Below, piece after piece: positions 1 to 13,898 of a stretch of 64,000 nt of DNA. The stretch comes from Halicephalobus mephisto. Taxonomy: Eukaryota; Nematoda; Chromadorea; Rhabditida; Panagrolaimidae. Both the position numbers and the translations under genes were made by a program. The stretch lies in the NCBI GenBank assembly GCA_009193035.1, contig SWDT01000016.1:434001-498000 (forward strand), given 5' to 3'. The notes beneath the pieces were generated by a model. The model ran no database searches, had not been told where the DNA came from, and was given only the letters and a program-made list of their open reading frames with translations. Each line of letters starts with the position of its first letter. The first letter of the stretch is position 1.

Positions 1-1692
1 TGGTAAATCGTAAATCGGCACTGTTGGACCACCCCGATCAGATCTAAAGAAGGAGAGTACCAGAGTCCAAGTGGTTGAAGACCAGCTTCTTGGAATTCAT
101 CACAATGACGAAGCAACGTTTCATAGAATTTGTCAACCGCTGCTTTGGATGTCGTTGTATTCACTACACTCAAGACGTAGAGAGACGACTTGTCTTCTGA
201 ATTGAGATGGCTTTGAATAAAGTGACCACTAGAGACGTATTCATCCACATAGGTAACCAGAGCCGACCAGTCATTGTAACTTTGAGGAAGAACAGGACCC
301 CTTTTGCACACCACCTGAAGGGCACGAGTAACCACATCGAAGGAATAACATTCACCGTTGAAGATTCTGTGTTTGATGGCATTCAATGTCTTCGGGAAAG
401 CAAAAGAAAGTTCATCCAGAGATTGATCCTCCACGGCCGGCTTGACGCATTCCCAGCTGGCACTCATCGACATCGAAATCGGGCATCGCCACAAGAAATA
501 AGGCTGGAAAGTGGTGTCGGTTCTGTCTGGATCAAAAGATTCTCGAGAAATAGTCCAGAGGATGTATGATTCCTCGTCAGTTTTCCCAGGAAGAATCAGA
601 TAATCGGAAACATGTTTCCCGCCGAGGGTGTTGGCGATGAGAACTTCAAAGGTAGGTCTTTGATCAGCAATATAACGGAGAAAGAAGAAACGAGCTTCGT
701 CGGCCATCTGAGCAAGGACAACAACCAAGGGTTTGTCTTCGTCGATGGCTGCCAGTTTGATGCTATAGGACTGAGCTATCAATTTCTCCGGAGTCGTCAA
801 GAGAGAAGGGAGATCGGTGGTGTAGAGGAGCTTTCTTTCCAATCCAGACCATACACGAAGTTTCCCATCAAGATAAACAGAAAAAAACAAAACATCGTCG
901 CCGGAGACAGAAGACGCTACATCCTCGATGGCGCTTTTCCCGTCGACTCCGCGCCAGATCAGATTCACCAGTCTTCTGTTTTCCTGGAGAATGGTTTCTT
1001 TCAGCGTCTCTGGAACCTGTTGAAAAGGGAACTCCATCACGACCAGAAGTCCTTCGTGGAAGGTAAAAGCCAAATAAGCAGTGCCGGAAGAATTCATATT
1101 AATTTCGGCCTTCGTCGCAGTGCCGGTAGTCGTGAAATGACGACAATCCCAGTGAAGTGGGAGATCTTCTTCTCGCGGGAAACAGCACAATATGGACCGT
1201 TGGGAAGAAGCAACGTCGTCTCTAGCGATCCTAACCATGATTCTATGGATGGCAGCCTGAGTAGGAATGTAGAGAATTAGCATCCCGCAATGAGTAAACA
1301 TTTTGACACCCGGAATAATGATGGAATGCCCGAAGTTGATGCACAAAGAAGGGTCTTTGAGGACGTGATCCGCAGAGTATTCATCGAGGTAGAGATTCGG
1401 ACCTTCTGTTCTCCTAAAAACCCACTTGAGGGTTTTACTTTTTAACAAACAAATCAAACCACAAGATAAATCTATTCTCAAATCCTAGGTTATTCTTCGA
1501 GAAATTGAAACATCCAGAAGACGGAGGTACGTCGACGTTGGAGAAACTAGATATGTGAGCATCTAAAAATTCATATAAAGAGGCCTCCGGTTTTCAATAA
1601 TTCTTACCGCCTTTGATTTTAAGTGTTCGGATATACTTTTTAGCAAAATAGGTCCTGTTGAACACAAGCTCCGATGGATCGAAGCAATCCAT
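1..1692 (-). CDS. npp-6: Nuclear pore protein Nup160/NPP-6, N-terminal part (runs off left edge)
   Basis: This encodes the scaffold nucleoporin Nup160 of the Nup107-160 (Y) complex, which builds the nuclear pore and is needed for mRNA export. Three exons are visible: 1692-1608, 1562-1460 and 1413-1, with introns of 45 and 46 nt. They give about 533 residues from MDCFDPSELVFN; an in-frame TAG lies two codons upstream and a TTTAG acceptor just before it. Recognition rests on NRFILWRTEG near residue 60, matching the conserved NRFIHW block of vertebrate Nup160, then the beta-propeller segments GKLRVWSGLERKLLYTTDL and VVTRALQVVCKRG. Vertebrate Nup160 has roughly 1,400 residues, so about two thirds lies outside the window. 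Long plus-strand frames at 207-569 and 612-1280 are antisense shadows. Identification is from remembered family sequence and conserved order of blocks. Confidence 0.86.
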
Positions 1693-3297
1693 CCTCTAAA
1701 GTAAGGACAACAGTAATAAAATGAAGAAGAATCAGAACTTTGACGAACAGCTTCGTGTGGAAATGGCGCCATGAGTTTTCGCGTCGGGAGAAGGAATCAA
1801 AGTCAGATAGGTTTTCATTCAAATTTTTCTTTCGAAATCCGTCTTTTTTGACAAGCCTTTTCTCCTAAATTTCGATATTGATTGTATCACAAATCAATTC
1901 TCTATATATCGAAATAAAATAAAAAACTAGAAAATTCAACGTACTAAAGGAAATTACTAGTTGAATAATCGGATGACGAAATCCCATTTATCTTCAATTA
2001 TTAAATTCGAACTTTTATTAATTCTAAAAATATTAAAATTTAATTGGCACGGAGGTACTTTTTAAAAGTAAAATTTTATAATATTTATTTCTTTTTCAAT
2101 ATATAAAAGTGGATTTCTTGACGATTTGTGAACCCTAAACTACTTTTCCCAGACATAACAGTAATGGATCCATATCATAGGTTGATGTATTAAACACCTC
2201 TGAATTGAATTTCCAGAAAAACAGCACGTGGATCACTGTTTGTGAAAGCAAAACTGTCTTATCAGCCGTGATTCTACAATGATCTAGTTGATGTCAATCA
2301 CTTCTTAAAATAACCATGTCTCTTTCATAATAACATGTTTCGCAATCGAATTCAAAACTAAAAACATTACTTTTTGCATCAATTTTTTCAGTTAGATGAA
2401 TTTCAAATGTAAAAAATGAAAAATGTTCTAGAAAATTCGAACTTTAAAAATCCCTAATTCAGTGAGCACTCGATGGATTTCGATCATCCTTTCTTTGTTC
2501 AATTTAGATCATTTTATGATTCTGTTTACAGCTAAAAATACTGACAAATTGGTAATTAATTCTTAGAAACAGGGATTCTCACTTTTTAGGAGGAACCACT
2601 CACGGCACCGGAACAGAACGCCAACACTTGAAACATTTCAGTTACCAAGGAATTCTTTAAAAATGCTTCAAAATTAACTTTCCCTTATATAGAGCACATT
2701 AATAAATTTAATAAATGACGAAACAAGAAAGATTTTGGAAATCCATATATCCACTGAATTTAAGCCATTTAAAATTTGCATTTTGTGGGACATTCTTGAA
2801 CTGATTGTCATTTCAAAGTTTGGAATGCATATGAGGAAATCTTTGCAAAAATCCAACAAGGATTAAAGCCGGACTATTGGATTATCGAAATTGTGTTATT
2901 TTCAATTTTCCTGAAGTGACGTGATTTTAGCAACAATCGTGGTGGGACAAAAAACGCGGGCACCAGTGACTTCAAAAGTGTTTTCTTTTGAAATTTTTTT
3001 TTCAGATTCCACTATTTGTTCTCCAATTGTTTCCTGGTTGATAGTTCCTCACCCTCGGTTTTGATTTTATTCTTTCAAGAAATATATATATATTTTGAAC
3101 AAGTCTGGTGAGTTGTTTTTATGTAAAATTCTACTTTATTTGTAAATTTTGTGGAATTAGGTTTTTAAATTTAATTCTATATATCTAGGATGGAATTTTG
3201 GATTAATAAAGTCAAAATAACTTGGTAATTTTGAAAGTTGATATATGAAATGTTTAAATTTCCCTTTGGTATGCTAATTTTTACTTTTTTGTTTTAG
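1693..3297. other. Divergent intergenic region between npp-6 and Phactr
   Basis: AT-rich, with no convincing exon or RNA gene. It separates two divergently transcribed genes and should hold both promoters. No clear TATA box or motif stands out. The short frames here are in low-complexity sequence. Confidence 0.5.
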
Positions 3298-3340
3298 ATA
3301 TATTTTGTCTGATTTGTATTTTTATACCTTTTATTCCTCG

Positions 3341-6300
3341 ATGGATGAGAGTTCTGGTTTACGAGTACTGGCTGTCGATGAAAGTGAAGATACGAAAGCT
3401 CTCGGCGGTAGGTGTTCCTGGGTCCATTCGTCATTCCTTTTTTTCCTTCCTTGTTCGAAATTAACGATGGCATGATTCCCTCCAATTTTGTCCCTTAATC
3501 CTCTAATTTTTGATCAATTTTAAATTAGTTCCTGAAAAATGGAGTTCTTTTTTATAGATTTGGTTCAGAACCAGTGACTAATTTGAGTGACATCTTGGAT
3601 AGCATTTCCTTTGGGGACAATACGTAAATAAGCTGCAGCTGCTGTGGATTTCGGCCTAAAACATTTTCCTCGTTCCTCCCATAGGGTTATTCATCGTACT
3701 TTACCCCATTGAAAGTCCTAAGGAAGGAGTTGGCCGAAAGGTCTGTCTCTTGAATGTTATCAGTATCATTTGTCTTTTTTACAATCACAACTAGTTCCGT
3801 ATTCGAACTGATCGGACTAAGTTCTTTTTTATTCTTGAGCATCCTTAGAAATTTCCACTATCTTAAAGTTACTTTTTTCTATTTTTCCTCCCAATCACAA
3901 GAATAACTGTCAAAATCCCTGACAAATGTTATCATTTCCTGTTTCCATCGATTATTCTTTGTTCGACTTTGTGAACCGTCGATTTGCAGGGATGGAGGTA
4001 GACGAACAGATATCCGAGGTCGTTTCTGAAGGTGGATTTGTTTCTAATTCGTTCCAAGTATCCGGATTTTCTAAAATATTACGAAAGAAGATGAAAGAAG
4101 AAAAGGAAAACAAAGAACCAACATGTGACAAGAATTCAGACGAAACCGAGGATGAAAAACAAACCGAAGATATCGAAATGCAACAAGGTTAGTTTACTTT
4201 TCTTAAAAATATTAAAATTATGTTCTTGAAAATATTAAAGTTATGTTTCTAAAAAGTATTAAAATTACAATTAAAATCAAAAATATTAAAGATTATTTTT
4301 TTACAATATTAAAAATTATAACTGTATTTCTGAAAATGTTAGAAATTCCAACTATGTTTTTAAAAGTATTAGAAGTGACAATTTCACTTCCAGAAGTATT
4401 GAAATTACAAAAAAATTTAAAAACACGTTTATTCTTACCTGTATGAAGGATTATTTGCTTCCAAAACTCTTATAATCCCAGGATTATTTTTCTTTTTTTT
4501 GACTATAAGTTTATTGTCATTTTTGGAAAATATTCTTTTGAAAAAAATTACAAAAAATTAACCAATTCTGTAGGATGAATCTCCTTTGTTCACATTCCAT
4601 TTGGATTATTTAACCTCCTCTGTTTGCAAAGATTTCAGGAACCGTGTGACTTTGTTGACTCAAATCACTTGATGATTCTCGAGTGGATGAATTCAGGATG
4701 GTTTTTTCCTGTAGCTTCTCTTTTAGTTTTATATTTTATTGAGGATTAATGGACATGAAGTGGATTTTCTTTCAAAGTCCATGTCTTGTTCGATGGTTTT
4801 TGATTTCAGCCAATTTTCATTGTTGTAATCCTGGATTTATAAAAGTCAATGTAAAACTGAAATTTTGTAGAATGTTGTCTAAGATTAGATTCTCAAAAAA
4901 ACTCAACTTTTTACTTCCTTAGTTCAGTGTTTGCATTAGGATTTTGACTTGACAATCGGATGGTTTGACTTTCATTCGATTATGGTCCATATGTGGTGGT
5001 GCCAGTCAGCCGAAGGGCTTCTGTTGAGGAAGACCTCGATGCTTGTTTACTTTTTCGAAAAGCATTGGATTCATTTGGCCTGGAATTTTGGGATTTATAA
5101 AACTCGTTTTACGTGAAATTTAAAATTTGTATAATTAAATTAAAATTAATGATTTTTGAACTTTTTAAATATTTTTTCTCGTTGTAATATTGGCTATTTT
5201 AGAAGTTTTTCAAGTAGAAAATTCTTGAGAGTTGAATATTTTTCATTTTTTCTAAACGAAAACCATGTGTTGATGGTCGAGAAAACAGTTTGTCCTGCAA
5301 TTTTCTATTTCGTTGCAGATTTCTGCGCGAATGCTTTTGGGTGCTTTGACAGGAGATGCTACTTGTAAAATTGATTCAATTTTCAGGACTGTTCTAAATA
5401 GACTAAAAATAATATTTAATTAAGAAAAGTTTTAAATATTTTCGGACAATTGAATATAATTTTATTTTTTCCCGAAAAAATTGAATATTCTCTGCTCGAA
5501 AAGTTTTATAATATTGAATAAAAGGGAAACTTTGAGGTTATCTGTTTTCATCCTTTTCATTTTATTGAAAATGGTTGGATTTTCAACAAGAAGTTGCGCT
5601 GAGAATTGAGTGAATGGATTTTGCGGATTTGATTGATCCATTTTTATTTTTGAAATTTTTTGAATGACTATCTTTGAAATTTAAATAATTTTTTTATTTT
5701 AAAACAATTACGTAAATGTTGATCTTGTTTGAGTAAACTGTTCTTTACTGAGAAAACAACTTTGATTTTTTTGTTTTTTAAATACGTTTTTGATTTTTCC
5801 GATAATGCTTGGCAATGACTTTATTTGCACTTGTACAATTTTAGCTAGATTAGGTAACGATGAGAGGAAAGTTCTCTATCCTCGCAAAATCTTGTTTGAA
5901 GAAGCTTCTAAGGGACACCTTTAAGAAGAAACTTCCGTTTTTGGAATTTTTATAACCTGTACAAACCAGGTTCAAAAGATGTTCAATCGATTTTGGAGTA
6001 TTGCGCGAGAGTCAAGTGGAACAAGAAAGCTTGTGTTACTCAATCGGGAGCTATGTTTGTCTTTTGTGAAGACTATTCTTTTCAAAATGGTTGACTGATG
6101 ACCGGTCGTATTTCGAACTTGTTTCTTTTTCTGAAAAAACGAATTAAAATTATGGATTTTTATTAAATTAATAAAAAAATCTTCGAAATTCAGTTTGAAT
6201 TTTGTTCTTTTAAAATTATTTTATTTTAAATAAAATTTTATTCTTTTAAAATTATTTTATTTTGAATAAAATTTTGTTTTTTTAAATTATTTTATTTTGA

Positions 6301-9300
6301 GTAAAATTTTGTTTTTTTTAAGTTATTTTATTTTGAATAAAATTTTGTTTTTTAAATTATTTTATTCTGAATGAAATTTTGTTCTTTTAAAATTATTTTA
6401 TTTTGAATAGAATCCAATTCCGGGTGGGGGAGTTTTCTTCGAATTTAAAGTTGCTTTGTTGAAATAAGCGGTTCTTGTCGAAATTTTATGATTGTTTAGA
6501 TTTTTGGCCTAGCTTAAGAACAACTTGAAAATTTTTTGTGAAAATGAATGTCATTTTAAAAAATGAATTTGTAAAAATATTTTTTTGAAGAATTTTCTAA
6601 AATTTTTTGTTTAAAATTGTTTTTTTTTGCTGTGGTTTTATTTCGAATTTAAAACATTTAAAGAAGACCATGTGTTATTCGTTTTTAGTTTCTGGGAAAA
6701 TTAAAGAACACGATGGAAGGGTTGATTGATTCATTTTGGTTTAGTTGTTTTTATTTGGAATCAGATGATTGAATTTAAAAAATAGATTTTAAAATTTAGA
6801 AATATAAATACAGAAAATTGGAAAATTATGATTTTTTTGAATTTCAAGTAGTACTTTTAAATGTAAAAATAACCCTTGGGATGGACAGGTTTTTGTATAT
6901 CTTAATTCTAGAATTTTTAAATTTCGTCCAAGCAGAATATAATTCTGAAAATTAATCACGAAACTATGTGGAATAAAATAATTCATAAAATCGAAATTCC
7001 AAGCTATTTTAGTTTCTGAAAACTTAAAAATTCAAAACCATGTTTTCAAAAAATTCTTATTTTAGATTTTTAATTTTTGATTGATTTGAAAATTATAAAA
7101 TTATAAATTATTATTCAAAGTCGAAATTTCGAACTACTTTAATTTCTGAAATTCGTTTCGAGATAATTTTTCAATAAAATAATTTTTAATTTTTGCACTA
7201 ATATGAATGTAAAAAATCGAATTTTTCATGTTATTGATTACGGTGGTTTTGTTATTTAAATATTTCGCAATCATTGGCCTTTGGATTATTCATTTTGGTT
7301 TTCGATATTATTTAAATTTAGATATTTAATTATCTTCATATTTAAGTGGTTTTATGTGCGAATAAAAAACTCCCACACAGTATCGTATTCCCCGTCAAAA
7401 GTTCCTTAATTTTGATTACCATAAACCACCCACGAATAAATTATTTTTAGTTTTATGTTATTTGAAACCTCTTATTCCACCTTAGATGAACTCCGTTTTT
7501 AGTTGTGACATTTCTTGACAAGTTTGCAACTTCATTTCATATTCCATTGCAAATTCTGGAAATAAGCCTAACTGTTCTTGTGACTTGAAGAATTTTAGAA
7601 ATTGAAAGTACTTTTTTTCACTGTTTTTTGTTTAAAATTTACTTGGACTAAAGACCATTTACGGTCGCTGAATTCCTTCCAAGACAGCTGTTACTGATGA
7701 GATCTCGTGGTCTTTTGAGTGAAACAAATTTACCCTTCAAATTGGATTGATGTCTGAAGTGATTGGTAGTTGTTTGGTTTGAACAACAAAAAGTACATAA
7801 TTTGTCGTTTTTTACATAAGAAAAAATTTTTTGATTTATTAAGTGATATTTCGACCGGAAATCTTCAAATTTTTGGAATGAAAAGAATTTTCGGGACTGA
7901 CCAATTGTTTCGATTTTAAAGTGGACCTAATGTCACCAAGTTGATCACTCTTTGGATTCCTTATTCCATTGGGCCAGTATGGAATGAACGATTGACAAAT
8001 TTCCGCCGACATTGCCACTGGCAAGTTTGTTGTCGCTTAGGATTTTGCTTATCCAAAAGAGAAAGTTGCAAGATGATCCTCGAGTTGAGTTTCTAGTTTC
8101 TGGTAATTATGTCTGACTTAGATATGGAAAATATGAAATTTTGATTCCAAGAAATTAAACATTTTAGAAAATTTGGTTTTTTAGAATTTAAATATTTACT
8201 TTTAGTATTGTAAGGTTTTTAATCTTTAGGGTTTTGTTCGACAAATGTTTATTTTTAAAACAGAAAATTGCAATTTCCTTCGTGATTTCCGATAATGTCT
8301 GATGACATCTAGATTGATTATTTAGTGGATTTTATTTCGATATATCAAACAGTTCTTCGGATGATTGATCTTTATTTCGGATTACTTATTGATAATTTTA
8401 AGATTCAGTGACCTCAGAGAAAGAATGCGAATTAGATTTGGTTGAGGTCGATCTATCAGACGAATTAGAAGTTGTACAAAATTCAGAAAAAAATAATATT
8501 CCATTAATTTCTATTTCTACGTATTCTGAAGAAGAATCAGATAACATGACGGCGACTAACCTGAAAGCTGCCCCTAGAGGTGTTCCATTAAGTTCGGCAA
8601 CATTAGGAGCTTCTGGAAATCACAGAGGAAGTCAAAGCATCGATGGATCTATTTATAGGTTGGTAATTTTTAATTTATTTATTTTTATTTTTTGTATTTA
8701 GTACTGGTTCTCGACGTGCTAGATCTCCTCGTCAAGGTGGTCAAAGACAACAGTTTTCAATTAAGAATTCCAAGTTTTGGTTACGGATTTTGAAACCATG
8801 GAAATGGAAAAAGAGATCGAAAAAATCAAGATTAAACAGAACAGGAAGTAATTCGAGCAAAACTGGATCCCAAGGAGTTCATTCGGTTTCTACAGTATCT
8901 CATTTGACTTCTCCAGAACAATACTTCCAAGCAGCAGCTAATTTGAAACAAACTCCAACAACAGAAGGAAGATTAGATGTTAATTCTACTTCCAAGACTT
9001 CTATTGGTAAGTATTTTAAGCAATGAGGAAGTCTATAAAAAGGTCAATATCTAAATCTGCAATTTTTCCACATTTAAATATTTTCGACATGGAAATCAAA
9101 AGGAAATTTGGGATTTGCTTGTAATATTCGAGCAAATCGGTTGACATTGAAATTAAATTGAAATCTGCAGTTTGCTTGCAACATTTGAGTAAATCGACTT
9201 ACCTAATTGTTGTGGAAAATCAAATTTGACTTTGATATTGACCATTTTATAGAATTCGGCACAAAATAAACTGGAAATCGTGTCAATAATGGGAGATGAC

Positions 9301-12300
9301 TAGTAAGTCTGTTGTTTCATGTTTGACTTTAACTGTAATTAACCTTAGAAAACTGTTTAAGTGTCTACTTGAGAACTGGAAGTTCGGATACAGGAATTTT
9401 TCGGATAGATTCATTTTTGCGCGTGATCCTTGGAGTCAGTAACTCGAAATTGAGACGGATACGGTTTATCTGACGTGTTCTGGATTAATCTAGCAATAAA
9501 TGGAGTGAATGACCCAGGATGCGAAATCGGATCTTTTTCTCTAATTTTAAGGAAAATTAAAATGTTTCAAAATTCAATATAATTTGTTCTTTGATTTTTG
9601 ATTACAAAAAATTTAGATTTGTAAATAAAAAATTGAAGATGATGATAGCTTTGGATTTTTGAAATCTTTAGATTTTAGTTTGTTTGTTCTTAGATCATAA
9701 GATTTAGTGGGTTCTAAAATTTTCAAAAATTCGTGAAAAAATAATTAGAAGAACTGCTGATAAGACTCAACATCGTCTGTAATTCCTTTTGAGTCTAAAA
9801 TCTGATAATTTTTATTTTTTATCAAGTTTGAATGTGGAATTAGACGACTTGACCTAACATGACAACTGTTATGTTCAAGTGTCATTTGTCCCAAGATTTA
9901 AATTCATCGATTTTTCAAAAGTTTTGGTTTAGTTACATTTATAATCCCAAAATTGATTCTTATGTTAGTTTTTCCATTTTTTAAGTTAAATTTTCTGACT
10001 TTTTTGTTTTTACTGTCAAGTATAAGTTGGTTTTGACAAATCCCAAAAAACTCGAATGGATGAAGTAGACTACTCTGCTTCCGTTTTTTTGTTTTTTTAA
10101 AGAAAATGACGGCAAAATTAAAGAAAAAATTCCTTCCGATGTTGAAAAAATAAACTTAACGTCATTTGGGTTTAATTATCCTTTTTTATTTTTTTGACAG
10201 ATGGGATGAATGAGTCAATGAAATAGCTTTGATCTTTTCCACGTTTTTGTGAAATTTGAGATAAGTGAGAAAAATAAAATTGTAAGTATTTATTTTGCAG
10301 GTGAGAATTCAAACGGAACCTCTTCAGAAGCGGCCATTGAAGTTTGCAGAGGATCGACCAATTCAACAACTACTGTAAATTCTTGGTAAGTATTTCGAAA
10401 AGTACTAGATGGAAGAAATACGAGTAGGCGGAAAATGGGGTACTAAAACTATTTTAAAAAATCAATTTCCTTGAAAAATTAAACTTAATTTAATTTTTAA
10501 TTTTTCTTTAAAAATTTAATTTTATGCAATTTATAAATTTCGTTGAAAAATTAAAAATCGAATTTTTTAGAAATATTTATTTAATTTTAAATATTAAAAA
10601 TAATAATTAAATTTCGTTTTAAATAATTTTTAATTTTATTCGGGAAATTATACTTTTTTTCAAAAAAATTCCAGTTTTTAATATTTTTAATTCGAAATAA
10701 AAATCAAAACTTGATTTTAAAGCTATTTAATCCCTTTTTTCTGAGGAATTCTACCGGAAATGTTTTTACACGTAAATTTGAACTGAAAAAACGGATTTCT
10801 GATGGACTCAACTGACTGACATGTGTTCTGGGAATATAGATTGTCATTAATCAATCAATGTGGGTTGTGTTAATTGATGAAATGCAAGTTCAAAGCTCAA
10901 AAACTTTTAATTATTTACCTAAAATAAGGGATCAGATTTGTTTTTAAATTTATTATTGGTTAAATTGGACTAATCCGACGATTTTAGCCAGCCATCGGTG
11001 CAGTCTGTTCCTGTTGATGAATTTCCTACACCTGTAATCCATAGAGTTCAGGTTGTGGACATAGACAAAGAAAATCATTTTTTTCCTGGAACAACAATCG
11101 GAACAGAAACTCCGAGATTTCCAGTAACTAGATTTTTGCCTCATCCTCCGGCTTTTTCGTCTCCTGAATCCTCACCAACGAAAGAAGAAAAAAGTAATTC
11201 ACCTACTGTATCTGGATCTACAACGTTTCCTGTTCATTCTACTGAATTTCCCGTGAAGTCAGATAGAAGTTCTGTCATTTCCATCGCTGGAGAACTTGGA
11301 GATTCGAATTTTGGATTATCTTTGAATAGTGAACTTCCGCCAAGGCTACCGAGTATTGTTCAGCCTAATTACTCAGAAAGTAATCAAAAATCAAATATAT
11401 TTGAAAATCAGCCAGTGCAATCAGAAGGGGAAATGAATGGAGTTGTGAAGAGAATTCCTATATATCAGGAAGTGGCGGCTTCTCAGCCGGACCTCAAGGC
11501 TCAACCAAGGAGACCTGTTTTGAAAAAACCAGGACAACCATCGAGATTTCGAAATAATCAATTTACAAAAAATTCTCCAAAAAAAGAATCTTCTCCAAGA
11601 AACGATAATCTTCCAACTAGATTGACGGATGATAGTGATTCTGATTCTGATATAAAATACAGATCAGATGATAGTGATGAAGATTTGTTTGTTCCTAAAC
11701 CATCAACAACAACGGAAAAATCACCTGGATTAGCGATAGGAAGATGGGGAAGTTCTGTGGCTGATACTGAAGCTCCGAGAAGTACAAATCCAGCAATTGC
11801 GAGCAAAATCGTTCCGAGACCTTCGATGAGTGAAGTACATGGACAAAATGAAAATCAAGAAGAAAAACAAAAAACAGAAGATGAAGAAGAAGATGTGGCC
11901 ATTAATACCGCTTTTGTGGCGAAAATCCAAAGAAGAGACACCATGGCAAGGAAGTTGGACGCTCCTGATCCCGTCGACGACATCCCGAATCAGACTCCGG
12001 ATGAGAGAAGAAAACTTATGCACAAAGTTTCGTTAAAATTAGAAAGGTTAGTTTTGATTTTTTGAAGATCATTTTTGATTTTTTTAAAAAATTAATTTAA
12101 AAAAACACAATTTTTATAAAAAAAATTAATGAAAAAAGTTGTTTTTATTTTTATATTTTTTTGAAAAAGTAACTTTGATTTTAAACAATAATTTAATTTT
12201 TAAAAAATGTCTGTTTCGAATTAATTTAAATACGTCATTTTTTGCAATTAATTTTTGGAAATAGGACTACTGATTTTTATTTCCAGAAAAATTACGTTTT

Positions 12301-13588
12301 TTAGAACCTTGGAGCAAATAGTCTCCCTGAGGGACTCATTGTATACAAGTCGGAAACTAATTGTCATCCAAAAAGGACTAAAACTGTTTTTTTTTCCAAA
12401 AAAATCCCATTGTCCAATGACTACTCCGAAATTTTTCGAAAAATGTAATTTTTGAAAGCTTTAAAATTGGCCGAAATTGTAATTTAAAAAAGTATTTTTA
12501 TAAAATTAAGTTTTTTTAAAATTCGGTTCTATTATTTTTCGATTTTTTAAATTTGATAAAAAAAGTACTTTTCAAAGAAAAATTTAAAATTAAGATTGTC
12601 ACTATGGTTTTTTGTCGAAACTGAATATTGGTTTTTTACAGTTTTTAGTTTTCAAATTTAATTTTATATCAGTGGGAATTGCTAATGAAACAGACTCCCA
12701 ACCACCCTCAGGCAATAAAGTTGGGTTGAAGGTGGCAGAAAAGCCAAATTTTTCTCGACGTTTTTCCAAATGTAAATTTAATCAAGTGAAAATTAATTTT
12801 TAAATAAATGAATGATTTTGAAAGATTTAAATTGTCTAATAAACTGTAAAAAAAGTCGTTTTTTTACGTAATAAAAAACGTCATTTTTAATATTTCCGAA
12901 ATTGATCTAATTTTTTAATTTTTCATGAAATTTGTTTTTTAAAAAATGTCTTTTTTATTTAAAAATTTCTGAATGACTTGTGGATAATTTGTTTTGAAAA
13001 AATTCCCGTTTTCCAAATTTTCCAAGTAACAAAACACAAAATTCCGGAATTTCTGCAACAGCTGCTTTTTAGTGCAATTATTTGAAGATTTCACCTTTGA
13101 CTAATCCCGAGAATTTTTTCCAGTTTAATATTCTGCATTTGTCAATCATTATCGAGTTTCATAGCCAGTTGTCAAAGGCTATAGATGAAAGATTCTCCAT
13201 TTACCTAATGTCTTTTTAAAATTATTAATTATTTTTTTTCAGGAAACTTTCTGAACGGCCATTGGCCGAAGAACTCGAACAACGAAATATTCTCAAAACA
13301 GAAGAAGCTATTTCTAAAGCGAACATGGACGAAACCAGAAAAATGCTCTTGCGAAAACTCTCATTCAGACCGACAATTCAACAACTCAAAGACAAACAAA
13401 TCATCAAGTTCAATGATTACGTCGAAGTTACAGAAGCTGAGATGTACGATAGAAAAGGTGACAAACCTTGGACTAGACTCACGCCAGCCGAGAAAGCTTT
13501 AATTAGGAAAGAATTAAATGATTTCAAAGCAACAGAAATGGATGTCCACGCCGATAGCAGGATTTATACAAGATTCCATCGACCATGA
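3341..13588 (+). CDS. Phactr: Phosphatase and actin regulator (Phactr family)
   Basis: Phactr proteins bind protein phosphatase 1 through the C-terminus and G-actin through RPEL motifs, coupling actin state to dephosphorylation. Seven exons fit: 3341-3407, 3990-4187, 8409-8658, 8702-9006, 10301-10385, 10988-12046 and 13243-13588, giving 769 residues. The last exon is diagnostic: RPEL motifs [17 protein letters not shown] and [17 protein letters not shown], then [34 protein letters not shown] and the terminal TRFHRP that docks PP1. The basic [12 protein letters not shown] segment matches the family's N-terminal region. The middle is Ser/Pro/acidic-rich and probably disordered. The first exon has an acceptor at 3296-3297 and stays open upstream, so a further 5' exon is possible; the ATG at 3992, right after another acceptor, could start a shorter form. 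The first of the three C-terminal RPEL repeats looks eroded. Confidence 0.88.
4200..4440. repeat. Degenerate AT-rich tandem repeat in Phactr intron 2
   Basis: Units of about 25-45 bases built around AAAATATTAAAATTATGTT and drifting variants (AAAGTATTAGAAGTGACAA) follow each other from just after the donor site. The short open frame through it (4243-4446) is an artefact of the repeat. Confidence 0.6.
6195..6415. repeat. Minisatellite, about 42-base unit, five to six copies
   Basis: The unit reads approximately AAATTATTTTATTTTGAATAAAATTTTGTTTTTTT with small length changes in the T run. Copies are directly repeated and start near 6210, 6250, 6285, 6325, 6355 and 6390. Intronic. Confidence 0.75.
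6900..7015 (+). repeat. Copy A of a dispersed repeat family
   Basis: Contains CCAAGCAGAATATAATTC followed by AAAATTAATCACGAAA, the core shared with copies near 18930-19105 (reverse strand) and 35485-35640. The three copies are diverged, so the family looks old. No coding capacity. Confidence 0.55.
9007..10300 (+). other. Phactr intron, about 1.3 kb
   Basis: Donor ATTG/GTAAGT and acceptor TATTTTGCAG are both strong. The interior is AT-rich and holds nothing recognisable. Confidence 0.5.
12047..13242 (+). other. Last Phactr intron, about 1.2 kb
   Basis: Donor AAAG/GTTAGT, acceptor TTTTTTTTCAG. It splits the codon for the Arg just before the intact RPEL motif KLSERP. Sequence is T-rich and no further exon was seen. 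Confidence 0.5.
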
Positions 13589-13898
13589 AGTTGTGATAAT
13601 TATTCTCTCGTAATCTGTATTTCTCTTGACTGGCACATCAAGCATTCAAAGTGCCTGGAGAATTCCGAAAAATTTCTCACTTGTGATCACTCTTTTTTCA
13701 AAGTTCAACTACGGATAATTAATTTTTGTCGTTTTGCAAGATTCAAATGAATTTGGGATCCAAATTATTCTATTAAAAACACAATCCGGAAGGAATAACA
13801 CAACCAGATCCCCGATAACAACTTCAAAACAATTATCCCCCAGAGATCTAGTGAATCAAGTTTAGGACAGAGTTGCGTAGACATTTCCCTTGTTCCTC
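13589..13898. other. Convergent 3' intergenic region
   Basis: This 310-base gap holds the 3' ends of Phactr (+) and the hnRNP F/H gene (-). No canonical AATAAA was found for either strand. The two 3' UTRs may overlap. Confidence 0.5.

Larger units (their letters stand above)
4188..8408 (+). other. 4.2-kb intron 2 of the Phactr gene
   Basis: Bounded by donor CAAG/GTTAGT and acceptor AAGATTCAG. It is AT-rich with two simple repeat arrays and one copy of a dispersed repeat, annotated separately. No exon with good splice sites was found inside it, though an intron of this size may contain enhancers or alternative first exons. Confidence 0.6.

Noticed and set aside
207..1280. Plus-strand open frames of 120 and 222 codons
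   Set aside because: They are antisense to the continuous Nup160 reading frame on the minus strand, which carries recognisable family blocks.
6195..6415. Considered as a CRISPR-like array because of regular repeats
   Set aside because: Units are contiguous with no unique spacers, lie in a eukaryotic intron and are simple AT-rich sequence.
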